Source: Siphonodentalium dalli (taxonomy: Eukaryota > Mollusca > Scaphopoda > Gadilida > Siphonodentaliidae). From it: a DNA stretch of 64,000 nt. The DNA lies in the NCBI GenBank assembly GCA_032622095.1, contig CP136062.1, positions 195,245,887-195,309,886 on the forward strand, read 5' to 3'. A program made the translations under genes and the position numbers. The stretch's first letter is position 1. Each line of letters starts with the position of its first letter. Positions 32,925 through 44,655 of this stretch are shown one piece after another. The notes below the pieces were generated by a model that did not search any database, was not told where the DNA came from, and saw only the letters and a program-made list of their open reading frames with translations.

Positions 32925-35900
32925 TTTGAAGGTCAAGGTCAGGTCGGAGTCACTATTTGACCCGTCCAAAATACTCCCCGGACTAAAACACCCGTAGGTA
33001 TCAAATTTCGTCGAAATCCGTCCAGCAGTTTCCCAGCCATAGCTAACAGACAAACAAACAAACAAACAGACAGAAGTCCCAAACTATATATTAGACCAAC
33101 ACCAATTCTTACTCATCTTGAGAAAAGATGAACCCAGAACAAAACATATGCAACATGGTCCAACTATTTCTGCATAAACGGTAAACGGTGTGAATCACCA
33201 AACCTTGAAAAGTAACCATGCGACCGTGTCCTTGACCTTAACCTTAGCACATGCATATCGCCTTTTATATAGAGAGAGTCCATGCATCTCTCACCCCAAG
33301 CGCTTTATAATAGAGCATTTTCAATGATGATAATTTTTGTAGATTTCCGCGTTGCCTGTGCATGTGACACGAATGATGTTGTTGTTTATTTCGTAGCTTT
33401 CCACGATGCCTGTGTGACACGAATGGTGTGGTTGTTGATTTTGGATATTTCCACGATGCCTGTGTGACACGAATGATGTGGTTGTTGATTTTGTAGATCC
33501 GCGCGATCCCTGTGTGACACGAATGGTGTGGTTGTTGATTTTGTATATTCCCACGATGCCTGTGTGACACGAATGATGTGGTTGTTGATTTTGTAGATTT
33601 CGCGATACCTGTGTGGCACGAATGATGTTGTTGTTTATTTCGTAGCTTTCCACGATGCCCGTGTGACACGAATGGTGTGGTTGTTGATTTTGTAGATTCC
33701 GCGCGATGCCTGTGTGACACGAATGGTGTGGTTGTTGATTTTGTATATTCCCACGATGCCTGTGTGACACGAATGATGTGGTTGTTAATTTTGTAGATTT
33801 CCGCGCGATGCCTGTGTGACACGAATGGTGTGGTTGTTGATTTTGTATATTTCCACGATGCATGCCTGTGTGACACGGATGATGTGGTTGTTAATTTTGT
33901 AGATTTCCGCGCGATGCCTGTGTGACACGAATGGTGTGGTTGTTGATTTTGTATATTTCCACGATGCCTGTGTGACACGAATGATGTGGTTGTTAATTTT
34001 GTACGATTTCCGCGCGATGCCTGCATGTGTGACACGAATGATGGTGGTTGTTGATTTTGTAGATTTCGTGATACCTGTGTAACACGAATGAAGGTGGTTG
34101 TTGATTTTGTAGATTTCGCGATACCTGTGTGACACGAATGGTGTGGTTGTTGATTTTGTAGATTTCCACGATGCCTGTGTGACACGAATAATGTGGTTGT
34201 TAATTTTGTATATTTCCGCGCGATGCCTGTGGGACACGAATGATGTGGTTGTTGATTTTGTATATTTCCGCGCGATACCTGTGTGACACGAATGATGTGG
34301 TTGTTGATTTTGTATATTCCCGCGCGATGCCTGTGTGACACGAATGATGTGGTTGTTGATTTTGTAGACTTCCGCGCGATGCCTGTGTGACACGAATGAT
34401 GTGGTTGTTGATTTTGTAGATTTCCGCGCGATGCCTGTTTGACACGAATGATGTGGTTGTTGATTTTGTAGATTTCCGCGCGATGCATGTGTGACACGAA
34501 TGATGTGGATGTTGATTTTGTAGATTTCCTTGAAGGTCAAGGTCAGGTCGGAGTCACTATTTGACCCGTCCAAAATACTCCCCGGACTAAAACACCCGTA
34601 GGTATCAAATTTCGTCGAAATCCGTCCAGCAGTTTCCCAGCCATAGCTAACAGACAAACAAACAGACAGACAGAAGTCCCAAACTATATATTAGACCAAC
34701 ACCAATTCTTACTCATCTTGAGAAAAGATGAACCCAGAACAAAACATATGCAACATGGTCCAACTATTTCTGCATAAACGGTGTGAATCACCAAACCTTG
34801 AAAAGTAACCATGCGACCGTGTCCTTGACCTTAACCTTAGCACATGCAGATCGCCTTTTATATAGAGAGAGTCCATGCATCTCTCACCCCAAGCGCTTTA
34901 TAATAGAGCATTTTCAATGATGATAATTTTTGTAGATTTCCGCGTTGCCTGTGCATGTGACACGAATGATGTTGTTGTTTATTTCGTAGCTTTCCACGAT
35001 GCCTGTGTGACACGAATGGTGTGGTTGTTGATTTTGGATATTTCCACGATGCCTGTGTGACACGAATGATGTGGTTGTTGATTTTGTAGATCCGCGCGAT
35101 CCCTGTGTGACACGAATGGTGTGGTTGTTGATTTTGTATATTCCCACGATGCCTGTGTGACACGAATGATGTGGTTGTTGATTTTGTAGATTTCGCGATA
35201 CCTGTGTGGCACGAATGATGTTGTTGTTTATTTCGTAGCTTTCCACGATGCCTGTGTGACACGAATGGTGTGGTTGTTGATTTTGTAGATTCCGCGCGAT
35301 GCCTGTGTGACACGAATGGTGTGGTTGTTGATTTTGTATATTCCCACGATGCCTGTGTGACACGAATGATGTGGTTGTTAATTTTGTAGATTTCCGCGCG
35401 ATGCCTGTGTGACACGAATGGTGTGGTTGTTGATTTTGTATATTTCCACGATGCATGCCTGTGTGACACGGATGATGTGGTTGTTAATTTTGTAGATTTC
35501 CGCGCGATGCCTGTGTGACACGAATGGTGTGGTTGTTGATTTTGTATATTTCCACGATGCCTGTGTGACACGAATGATGTGGTTGTTAATTTTGTATGAT
35601 TTCCGCGCGATGCCTGCATGTGTGACACGAATGATGGTGGTTGTTGATTTTGTAGATTTCGTGATACCTGTGTGACACGAATGAAGGTGGTTGTTGATTT
35701 TGTAGATTTCGCGATACCTGTGTGACACGAATGGTGTGGTTGTTGATTTTGTAGATTTCCACGATGCCTGTGTGACACGAATAATGTGGTTGTTAATTTT
35801 GTATATTTCCGCGCGATGCCTGTGGGACACGAATGATGTGGTTGTTGATTTTGTATATTTCCGCGCGATACCTGTGTGACACGAATGATGTGGTTGTTGA

Positions 35901-36122
35901 TTTTGTATATTTCCGCGCGATGCCTGTGTGACACGAATGATGTGGTTGTTGATTTTGTAGATTTCCGCGCGATGCCTGTGTGACACGAATGATGTGGTTG
36001 TTGATTTTGTAGATTTCCGCGCGATGCCTGTTTGACACGAATGATGTGGTTGTTGATTTTGTAGATTTCCGCGCGATGCATGTGTGACACGAATGATGTG
36101 GTTGTTGATTTTGTAGATTTCC
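32925..36122 (+). repeat. Recent tandem segmental duplication, about 1.6 kb period
   Basis: 32927-34528 and 34531-36122 are near identical, including the element end, a unique block ('ttgagaaaagatgaacccag', 33118 and 34711) and the same sequence of minisatellite variants. Offsets are 1604 at the left and 1593 further in. The 11-bp change comes from an 'aaacggt' repeat and fewer ACAA units in copy 2. Confidence 0.93.
33337..34529 (+). repeat. Minisatellite array 1, about 52-bp unit
   Basis: Around 23 units on the pattern 'gatgcctgtgtgacacgaat', 'gatgtggttgttgattttg', 'tagatttccgcgc', lengths about 47-56 bp. The unit has no stop codon on the minus strand in any frame, so overlapping frames of 180-410 codons appear. 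They read cyclically (QNQQPHHSCHTGIA, KSTKSTTTSFVSH, EIYKINNHIIRVTQ) and are not proteins. Confidence 0.93.
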
Positions 36123-36458
36123 ACGATGTCTGTGTGACACGAATGATGTGATTGTTGAATTTGTAGATTTCGGCGCGATGCATGCCTGTGCCATGATGTG
36201 ACACGAATGGTGTTGTTGTTGATTTTGTATAGATTTACACGATGCCTGTGACACGAATGATGTGGTTGTTGATTTTGTATATTTCCGCGCAATGCCTGTG
36301 TGACACGGATGATGTGGTTGTTGATTTTTTAGATTTCCGCGCGATGCATGTGTGACACGAATGATGTGGTTGTTGATTTTGTAGATTTCCGCGCGATGCA
36401 TGTGTGACACGAATGATGTGGTTGTTGATTTTTTAGATTTCCGCGCGATGCCTGCGTG
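34930..36458 (+). repeat. Minisatellite array 2, about 52-bp unit
   Basis: Duplicate of array 1, then about six further units (36122-36458) with their own variants ('gtagatttcggcgcgatgca', 'ttttttagatttccgcg'). The 448-codon minus frame is repeat-derived. Confidence 0.93.
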
Positions 36459-36889
36459 ATCATGGATCTTTGACGTCATCATCTGCATGTACATAAACTA
36501 CATATTTGCAGAGGCGTTGTAAGCATTTGGTTGATATATGGAATGTTTTATGGCGTAATTCACGAGTAAATCGTGTCTACATCTCTGCTCCACTCGACAC
36601 ATGGTTTTGTAGTTAACTATCTGCGTGTAATCTAAGTACAAACATGATATATTGAAGTTGCGATTATGATATTTTAATAATGTTTATCTATAACAATCAT
36701 CACAACACGATGATGAGAAAACCACTAGACATTGACTACCTGCCTGATAGCAGGGTATATCTATAACAAGCTTATATTGGCACCATTCCCATAGCTATCG
36801 CCATGTTACGTCATTCGACCCAGATGCGTGGAATGTAATAACAACCTGCAGCTTATAAAAAAGCCAAATGCGTCCGAACCTGGAATTTT

Positions 36890-37110
36890 GATTTATTCTG
36901 CAGTCTTCTCCTAGACTTTAGCACCTCTGCACATGTGCTCTTTTATAATGATTAGCAGCAGTGTGATAATATACCCTATGTTCCTTATATCCATGTCATG
37001 ATCATCTTCAACTTACCGCAGGCGCCAAAGCATCGCATATCATATAAATTTGTCAAGATGCCACGACGGCGCTCCGTATGCATCAACTGCTATTGCAAGT
37101 GCATCTCCCT
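36890..37110 (+). repeat. Dispersed repeat 'gactttagcacctctg', copy 1
   Basis: 'gcagtcttctcctagacttt', 'taccgcaggcgccaaagca' and 'atttgtcaagatgccac' recur in the same order at 39090-39300. No gene recognised. Confidence 0.75.
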
Positions 37111-37741
37111 TTATAGCATGGCTGCATATTACTTTTACTTTTAATAAACATATTTTATTTGTAATATAATACAAAGTGGATTGAGGCACATGTTACATTG
37201 ACTGATCATGATGCACCGAACTATAAACCTTGCCACCATTCTGCTTTGCATGCATGGGTGTCATCATGTGAGGGCACGTTACAGGGCGATGCCGATGCGT
37301 CGTGGTATTTCAGATACGAGCCAGGGACGACTCTATGTATACACGTTACAGAAATCAATGCCCCCACCGTCGGTATATATACCGTATTACAAACAATTAA
37401 CATATTACATATTTTAACAAAGTGACTATAAAGTAACTTATTTACAGCTGTGATGGTGAAATAATGATTACTGGTTTAAAATTGTAACAAATCATTAAAG
37501 AAATGACGATGTGATGCGGTGGGAGGTTCCAATGTCGATTGTGCTTAAGGTCAATTCACACCGCGGGCGCGAGCGCGCGATTTTTACGGTCGTTTTCTGT
37601 CGTCCGTAGCGGTTCAAAGCGCGCGATTTTTATATTCACACCGAAAGCGACTGAATCGGGCCGGTTGTCTGTTTTAAAGATGGGGACAACATTAGCCTTT
37701 TCCAATATATATAAACATATGGAAATTTTATGCTATCGAGT

Positions 37742-38535
37742 AGTGTTCGGTCCGAATATTCGAACATGCCATATCTGTGCATGGTTAGTATTTAGCAGCT
37801 TCGTCCTGAAATAAAAGTAATTTTCACACAGCGATAGCAGAATATATATAGGATATATAGCACAGTAGCAATGTTATAATTATATCGTTTCTGGTTATCT
37901 CTGCGAACTCAATTGGTCTCTGGTTTGACGAATGACGAATTCCGACTAATGCTGATACGTTTCGTCGAATGTATCGAGTGTAGAAAGACTATTATAGATA
38001 TGATTCAAACGTCCTGGTATTACATGCTTTATGAATGTTGCATATCGATCGGTGGGATACACGGTCATATAAGGTCTCATAGAATTGCAAATGCAAAGAT
38101 GGCTTCAGGTCATACAAATCTGACATTTGGGATCATTTTACTCTCGACAAGCCAAACTTGCAAAATCACTTGCAGGGCCAATCCCAACCATGTTCTTAAG
38201 TATTGTGGAACAACTACTAATCTGTGGAATCATAAAGTAAGCATGAGACCATACTCGGGACGAAAATGAACGATGTTGTAATACACCTGTATGTATTATA
38301 ACTGGTGGAATAACCTTCATTTGGAATATATAGCCATTTACTTATGTTGGGGTATATAGCTTAATGAGCTATAAAAGCAAACCATTATGGTGCAGTTATG
38401 GACTTATTTCTTTAACATGCGGTATGGAGGATCTTGTATTTTTACATTGTCCCAAATATTCGAATATTATTCGAATATTCGCTCGTCGAGTTGGCCGAAT
38501 ATTCAAATGTCAAAATTGTCGGTCGTTCGATATGA
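37742..38535 (+). pseudogene. Decayed hAT-like element with broken BED zinc finger
   Basis: Left sequence 'agtgttcggtccgaatattc' and right 'gttggccgaatattcaaatg' with extra AATATTCG motifs resemble the ends of hAT elements with TTCGAATATTCGAA termini. Between them, plus-strand codons give a BED-like start KSDIWDHFTLDKP (about 38115-38153) that runs into a stop, and a second frame gives KYCGTTTNLWNHKVSMRP (about 38199-38252). BED fingers have W and F near the start and C-x2-C...H-x(3-5)-H later. Here they are split between frames and a Cys pair is incomplete. No transposase catalytic domain was seen. Confidence 0.55.
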
Positions 38536-39084
38536 GTATTTAGCAGCAATTGTGTCTCGTAGTTGGAGATAGGACATGCATGTGTTTGACATGTTCAACG
38601 TTGGCGCCTGGCAGTCACACTTTGCACAACTGTGTAACAGGCAGTGTTTCGGAACAGGTTATAAAACCTCTGATATATACAAAACATCCAAACAACATGA
38701 AAGATCATAACTACACAAATATATATGACAATTGAAAGTACAAGTGTGTGATGGTGCAAGACGGTGAGACTGTGATGAAGTTCCATGGTATATTGGCATG
38801 TGCTTTTTTTCGAGATGGGGATGACAGACAGGATGCACTGGGGTCCTGATAGCTCTGTTTGTTTTGACTACAAAATAGCTGTGAGATTCCGTGGTCTATA
38901 TATAATAGTTGCTCCCTCAGATCCGGACCGAATGATATAAAGGTTTATACCTGGTATATATTCCTAATAACACGTACAAGTTATGCATGTATGTATCCCC
39001 GTACCAGAGGCTTAAACAAAATTGACTAGGTGCATGGTCTCCTGTGGGGGGCGGTCGGGCTTACAATTACCAACAACACTCCCC

Positions 39085-39300
39085 TATATTTCCGCGGTCT
39101 TCTCCCAGACTTTAGCACCTCTGTTCTTTAATGATTATCAACAGTGTGAGAACAATTATAGCACATTCTTCTTATATCAATGTCGTCTTCAATTTACCGC
39201 AGGCGCCAAAGCACCCCATCTCACGATCTCAATTTGTCAAGATGCCACAGAGGAGTTCCGTCGCAAAGTTCATTTACTGTTTTTATCAAGTGTGTAGATG
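39085..39300 (+). repeat. Dispersed repeat 'gactttagcacctctg', copy 2
   Basis: Matches 36890-37110 with indels. The overlapping open frames at 39022-39443 are shadows of the repeat. Confidence 0.75.
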
Positions 39301-39589
39301 CATCCATGCGCTGCCGCTGCATGTCTATAATCCCAGTTAGCATGTCTGTACATCCGCGCACATGCTGCATATCTTGGCATTCCCCGTTTTGTTTGCACCT
39401 GCTCTATATGCTCATTATGCTCATGTATAATATAAATGTTTGACTTCGATATGCACGATCTGCCATGCGTGTTCGCGTTTTTGCTGACCGATGTTTGCTA
39501 TGTAAATACCTATATTCCTCTCGTGGTCTTGCATGATACAGTTGTTTATAGCCACTTGGCGGTTTTTCGCTTCAAAACACACCTAATAA

Positions 39590-39990
39590 TATTCGCTTTT
39601 GATGTTTTTCCCCGGTATCGAAATAGGTCGATAAATACTTGAACTGCCTTTCTACGAGCATTATATGTCACAGAAAGACGCATGGAAGTAATATAACATA
39701 CAACTTTGAACACGATGTTTTAATCCCAAACAAAAATAAAACAGCCATTTGCACGGCATGGAAAAGAAAAGAGCGTTCCGTGTTAATCTATTTCCGATTT
39801 GGTAGAAATATAGAGCGTTTATTTCACTTCTGTGCGAAAAATTTAAAACAGCTAGAAAGTGACTGTGACCATGCTAAGTATTTTACAGAGACATGAAGCC
39901 GGTATATCAATATTTCGTGTATATATATGTAAACTTATACATATATATATAATTTGGAAGCTCGAATGAGCCATGTCCGTTTAAAAATAT
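39590..39990 (+). repeat. Dispersed repeat with 'gaaaagagcgttccgtgtta', copy 1
   Basis: Shares 'aaacagccatttgcacg', 'agaaaagagcgttccgtgtta' and 'gctcgaatgagccatgtcc' with 60800-61160 and 61630-61665. Weaker matches are at 47565-47590 and 51260-51450. Confidence 0.75.
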
Positions 39991-40628
39991 GTCGTCTCAA
40001 TAAATGTGCAACAAATAAACATATATTGGACATTTTTTTCTTTCTTTGTGTTAAATCACAGGTCCTATGACAAATATTAGTCACCGCACTCAGACATTTT
40101 GTAGAGTGCTATGTGGTTAGTTTGTAGCAGGAATCTGCATGCGTACAGACGAACACGTGTTTTATTTATGGAGTGTGGTTAAACATAGGGTTAACTATAC
40201 CACATTCCACATTATATAATGAACATTTGGAATATCATCACTGTGAATAATTCTATCTCGAACTACTTCCACGTGAGAAAACAATTATTCCACAGTGGCA
40301 CAATAGCGTAATCTGCTATCCATATAACCGGGTCATGCGCCATAGAGAGTCTGAACCATTAGCTTAAAGACCTACAAAACTGGAGGCTGGCATCTGCTAG
40401 CTATTGCGGCCAGTTCTGCCCCGCCAGTCAAAACAATGGATTGAAGAACAAAAATGCTATAATGAGTCTATATATGTATCAAGAAGTACAATGCTATCAA
40501 CAATTCCGGTTAAAGTGACTTGCAGACTGATTCTGGGTCAGTGCTATAAAATATCTATACATGTAAATAACAAGGCGGTAAATATGCAAGTCAGTGGTTT
40601 ATAATCATATATATATAGGCCGCTTCTA

Positions 40629-40745
40629 TTAACCCTTCCTTTGCTGGAGCTTCTTGGAATTTTCCGAAACCCTGTGCCAATGCATTATCTTATATATGCG
40701 AGTCTCCCATATGAAACCACACATATATAAGATAAGGTATTAACC
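40629..40745 (+). mobile_element. Solo TTAACCCTTCC end with degenerate palindrome
   Basis: TTAACCCTTCCTTTGCTGG starts at 40629, followed by 'aaaccctgtgcc' and a decayed 69-bp palindrome (40676-40743) with a changed loop. A third variant of the TTAACCCTT end attached to the same palindrome. No right end found. Confidence 0.55.
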
Positions 40746-41044
40746 TAACAATATTTACCTTTACCTTGTAAGCCAGATAATTCACTGCCGCATGATCTAT
40801 AAAGGACCACACCGGTGTAGCCTTTCTGGTCATTCGACATCTGAGGTCAACGGGACCTATCTGATAAAATTCCCTGGATCAAATTGTCCATATGTACAAA
40901 TTTTCAGCTCATATGGTTCAGCCGTTCCTGCATAAACAATCAGTAAACGGAAACCAGTTTTATTTCGACACCGCGTGTCGCTAGTATTCCCTCGTGTGAC
41001 GTCACATGATGGAAGATTAAGTAAAGGATAATGTTCGAAGCAGA

Positions 41045-41103
41045 GGGAATTCGGTAAAAGAATAGACGAGGGCTTGCCCGAGTCTATTCTTTACCGAATT
41101 CCC
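41045..41103. repeat. Hairpin with 23-bp arms
   Basis: GGGAATTCGGTAAA(A)GAATAGAC faces GTCTATTCTTTACCGAATTCCC across a 'gagggcttgcccga' loop that is itself palindromic. Confidence 0.85.
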
Positions 41104-41479
41104 GACGCTGAGAATATTATCTGACTTAAAACCCACTCATTGAATTGTCGTTGGAGCCAACTATCAATTGTGTCTGGCCCAAAGCTCTGCCTTGATTACC
41201 TGAGTACACGCCCACAGTTCAGCACGGACAGTTTGTGATGTCCACGATGAAAAGCAACACATTTCAATTATTATTTAATTCGAATTAGGACTCGCCAGTT
41301 GAGGGACGTTTCTTCCAAAGTTTGTCGTTGCGCTTTGGATTCGGACAGTGTATGTGAGCAATATCTTACTATATTTCTTTCTTGATTTAAAGATGCCCCA
41401 TCTAATTCGACATCAAATACGTTAACATTCCATAATAATTTATCAGGCTCCCGTACCCCCGTATATATCATTTCCCATA

Positions 41480-41905
41480 TGTTCAAACCCTGGGAGCCTT
41501 TTCTATTATCTTCTGATGGGGTTGAAGATTGAACAAACCATGCAGGGAATATATTTCTGTGTTAATACTTGTTCCTTGAATATAAATTCCCAGCTCGAGG
41601 TTGCAAGATTTGTGTAGCTTTGTGAGCCAACATCAATGAAATTCCAACTTTCCAAGCGACGCATAGTACGTACAATCGATTAATTAAATTAAAGTCCCTC
41701 AAACCATGCAAACTCGAGTTAGGACCTTTACCTGCTATAAAATACAATGTTACTACGGAACAGTTATAACCGAGCATTATGTTAACTGCATTTTTTTTCA
41801 ATGTTATAAAACTTCCCTGTCAGAGCAACAGAAAGTTATCATGTTTTGAACTAGTGGAGTATGATATCTTGGCGAAGCCAGAGTAGATATGCATGACATG
41901 TCTAT
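41480..41905. repeat. Dispersed fold-back family, copy 1
   Basis: Starts near 'ttcaaaccctgggag' and ends 'ttttgaactagtggagtatg' (inverted ends). The interior shares 'gttaacacttgttcctc(a)' and 'cccagctcgag' with 50325-50845. Half-ends occur near 23150 and 2070-2110. Confidence 0.65.
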
Positions 41906-42249
41906 ACACATGGGTATACGCTATTCTGTTTCAATTTGATACTGGAAATGTTATATTTTTTCTGTGCTTCCCCATTGTATTAAAAATAACCATGTGAGCA
42001 CTTTCTCGTTCAATAAGTAACGTATAGTTAAAATCTGTGTTAAACGGTTTTGTCTTTATTTGACCGACTTAGGGACGTATTTAGATGTTATCTATATGTG
42101 TTTTAGCCTGTCTGCGGACTTTTCTAAATAGTCCAAAGAGCTGTTGGTGTTTTTGTATCAAAGTTTGAAGAAATTTTATTTTATTTTTTGGCGTGGCAAT
42201 ATAAAATCAAAATCGCTAAATATTTGTGAGTTTTAATTAGCTCAGCAAA

Positions 42250-42685
42250 TTAAAGGTACTCAATCCGATTAAGCACCCCTAAATTACTATTTCTGTGACT
42301 TCAGGGGTAAACAAAATATTTGATTCGAGTCGAGGAACCCATCCATCAAAGCTCAGAGTTATTAGATATTAATTTTTAAAGTTTGCAATTATTGCCCCTA
42401 AGTTTGTAATTTTCTCGAGATGTATAATTTTCACAGAAACACTTATTCAAACAGGCGAAGCTGGATAACTCTAAAATCAAGTGTATTAATAACGCAATGA
42501 GACCATCCTTTTGACGGCGTGTTTCTGGGCCAGAAACAATAGAAATAACAAAACATCAAAAAACAATCTGATCACTATGAGCGTTGATAGATAGGTTACT
42601 CGTCTCGAATCAATTATTTTTTATCCCCGAAGCCAAATAAATAGTAATGTATAAGGGCCTGATCTGATCGAGTACCTTTAAGTGT
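42250..42685. repeat. Inverted-repeat element with 'aaaggtactcaatccgatta' ends
   Basis: AAAGGTACTCAATCCGATTA at 42252 faces 'tgatctgatcgagtaccttta' at 42660-42680, and 'gattcgagtcgaggaaccca' faces 'gttactcgtctcgaatcaa'. Likely a MITE of about 430 bp. A related end is at 23725. Confidence 0.65.
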
Positions 42686-42689
42686 TCCG

Positions 42690-44050
42690 ATATTTAATGC
42701 AGCTTGCCGACACGCTATATTGACTCAACTTACATGATTGGGGGAGGAGCCACTCTATGACGTCCCTCAGCCGATTTAATCCCTCGTGTATTCGTAAAAA
42801 ATAATGCCGGGCATTCTTAAAAAATAATGCCCACGGGCATTCTTAAAAAAGAATGACTGTTGGCGTTAAAATAATGTTAATGCGATCAAAACGCTTGAGC
42901 GTTCTGCCAGATAAGAGCCCTGTCCGGACAAAGGGATAACACGCCGGTGGGTTTTAACTATTCAGATTGCATAGTGGAATATTCAATCGCATGATTCGGC
43001 ATAACTTCAGTTACGGACGACCTATCACAAAAATCTCTTTTCGGCAATATGTTCAATGGATTAGCGCGCTAATAACTGTGGTTCTGTCTATTTGCCGTCT
43101 TGTAAATTACACGTGTTTAGTTTTATAGTATTTGCCCCTGGACGTTATAGATCGATTTAACTTACTATTTAGTATAATTATACTGGTGGTCTAGCTATAA
43201 TAATGATTGTACGGTGCATGTTGGATACTAAATTTAAGACATGTGTTGGCGTCAGATATATATGTATGTATCCGCATAACCCATGACGTAATGAACGCAT
43301 ATACTCCCTTGAGTGGAAAACAAACAGTCTCTCTCTTTCAATGTACGTGGATGAATGTGCCAAATTACTCCCACCACCTTCATTATAGAGCAATCATGCG
43401 ATGGATAATTGCGTACACATGTGATAACCTTGTGTCGACATTAAAGAGGAAGATATCGCGATGAGGTAGATAACCTCATCTTTATTAAACATTACCCATC
43501 GGGGTGCAATCAGCCTTGATACCCTCGAATTAACGCAAAACATCCATAACGCGGAATTAGCCATTAGTTTTTGCAGTTCTATATTCTGCTATCTTGGGCC
43601 CAGTATATATCACACAGTCGAACTAATTCGCGACCTCTCACTACAAATGGAAGCCGATATCAGGGTTCAACATATTATCTCAGAGCAAGCTGACTTTTTT
43701 TGACGAAATATAAACATCAAGTTGTCCTTACCTTTTGAAATAAAATGATCATGGTAAGGAATATATCAACACTTGCATATATAACTTGTAGATTGTACGT
43801 TTACCCATACCTCAGTCTCTTTAACAACCAGACGACAATCTTATCGGATTTACAACTCTGGAATTGCGCTTCAGATCTGATTTATGTATTGGTGTAATTC
43901 TTTGCATTCCATTGGCCATGTCTCAGAATGCGCGCTATTTCATTGGTTGGTTCACTGCAAGGCGGAATCCAGCTTCTTTATATGTTTAACCCATATATTG
44001 GCGATAGTGATTAGCTATTTTCAGCTTGGGCGCTAAAATCCATAACATTA
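42690..44050. other. No gene recognised
   Basis: Contains three short repeats of 'cattcttaaaaaataatgcc' type at 42795-42860 and AT-rich sequence. Open frames 43178-43464 have no recognisable product. Confidence 0.5.
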
Positions 44051-44063
44051 TCAGTTAGCTTCG

Positions 44064-44154
44064 ACAACATCGGGGGCGCATGGAGATTTAATACCTGGAT
44101 GTCGGATTTTAACCATCTACAGGTATTCAATCTCCATGTACCCCATGATGTTGC
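44064..44154. repeat. Hairpin, arms about 35 bp
   Basis: 'caacatcgggggcgcatgg' + 'agatttaatacctg' faces 'caggtattcaatctcc' + 'atgtaccccatgatgttg' across about 20 bp. Confidence 0.75.
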
Positions 44155-44655
44155 CGGAGATAACGGTTTTGTCCTGACAACAATAGCCATGTCTCCTTAA
44201 ATTAAGTGTTCTTCGATTAAATCACGCCAATAAGAATAATTCAGTAACATAGCGCCTCGTAAAAATAATCCACCGCATCTCACTCGAGGAGAAACCCGAA
44301 TACGCTACTCAGAATAGTTATCTATTTGTCTATCTCATCGCGATCTAGGAGATAACATCTTCGAGTTTTTATCAGTCAACGATATTTTTACTGATTAGTT
44401 GTTCGCATCTTGTTGTTTATTATAACTTCTACTGAATACTACGATCCTCACAAACATTTATTACTCCGCGAATGAGCTCAATACCATATCTGAAAACGAT
44501 TGATTAATTGCGTCATCTTGGGAAAGCCTGGTCGTCCTATAAATAGCATCTTGATAGGAACTTGAGATCGCATATCATTCATAAATGATCACTGCAGTTT
44601 TGTAAATACAAATGGGATAGCTGTCTCAGAAAATGTATTGCTCAAGCTACGCTAA

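Noticed and set aside
33337-36458. Regularly spaced repeats resembling a CRISPR array
   Set aside because: Units are contiguous with no unique spacers, lengths vary, and the genome is clearly eukaryotic.
33265-36494. Large minus-strand open frames (410, 448, 304, 290, 233 codons)
   Set aside because: They are translations of the 52-bp minisatellite in shifting frames, start within repeats and have no domain or splice structure.
37552-37660. GC-rich 'tcaattcacaccgcgggcgcg' stretch as a Harbinger end
   Set aside because: A second 'attcacaccg' follows at about 37635 in the same direction, but no inverted partner or target duplication could be found.
37913-38269. 118-codon plus-strand ORF as an intact gene
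   Set aside because: It carries only part of a BED-like finger while the other part is in another frame, so it is reported as a pseudogene.
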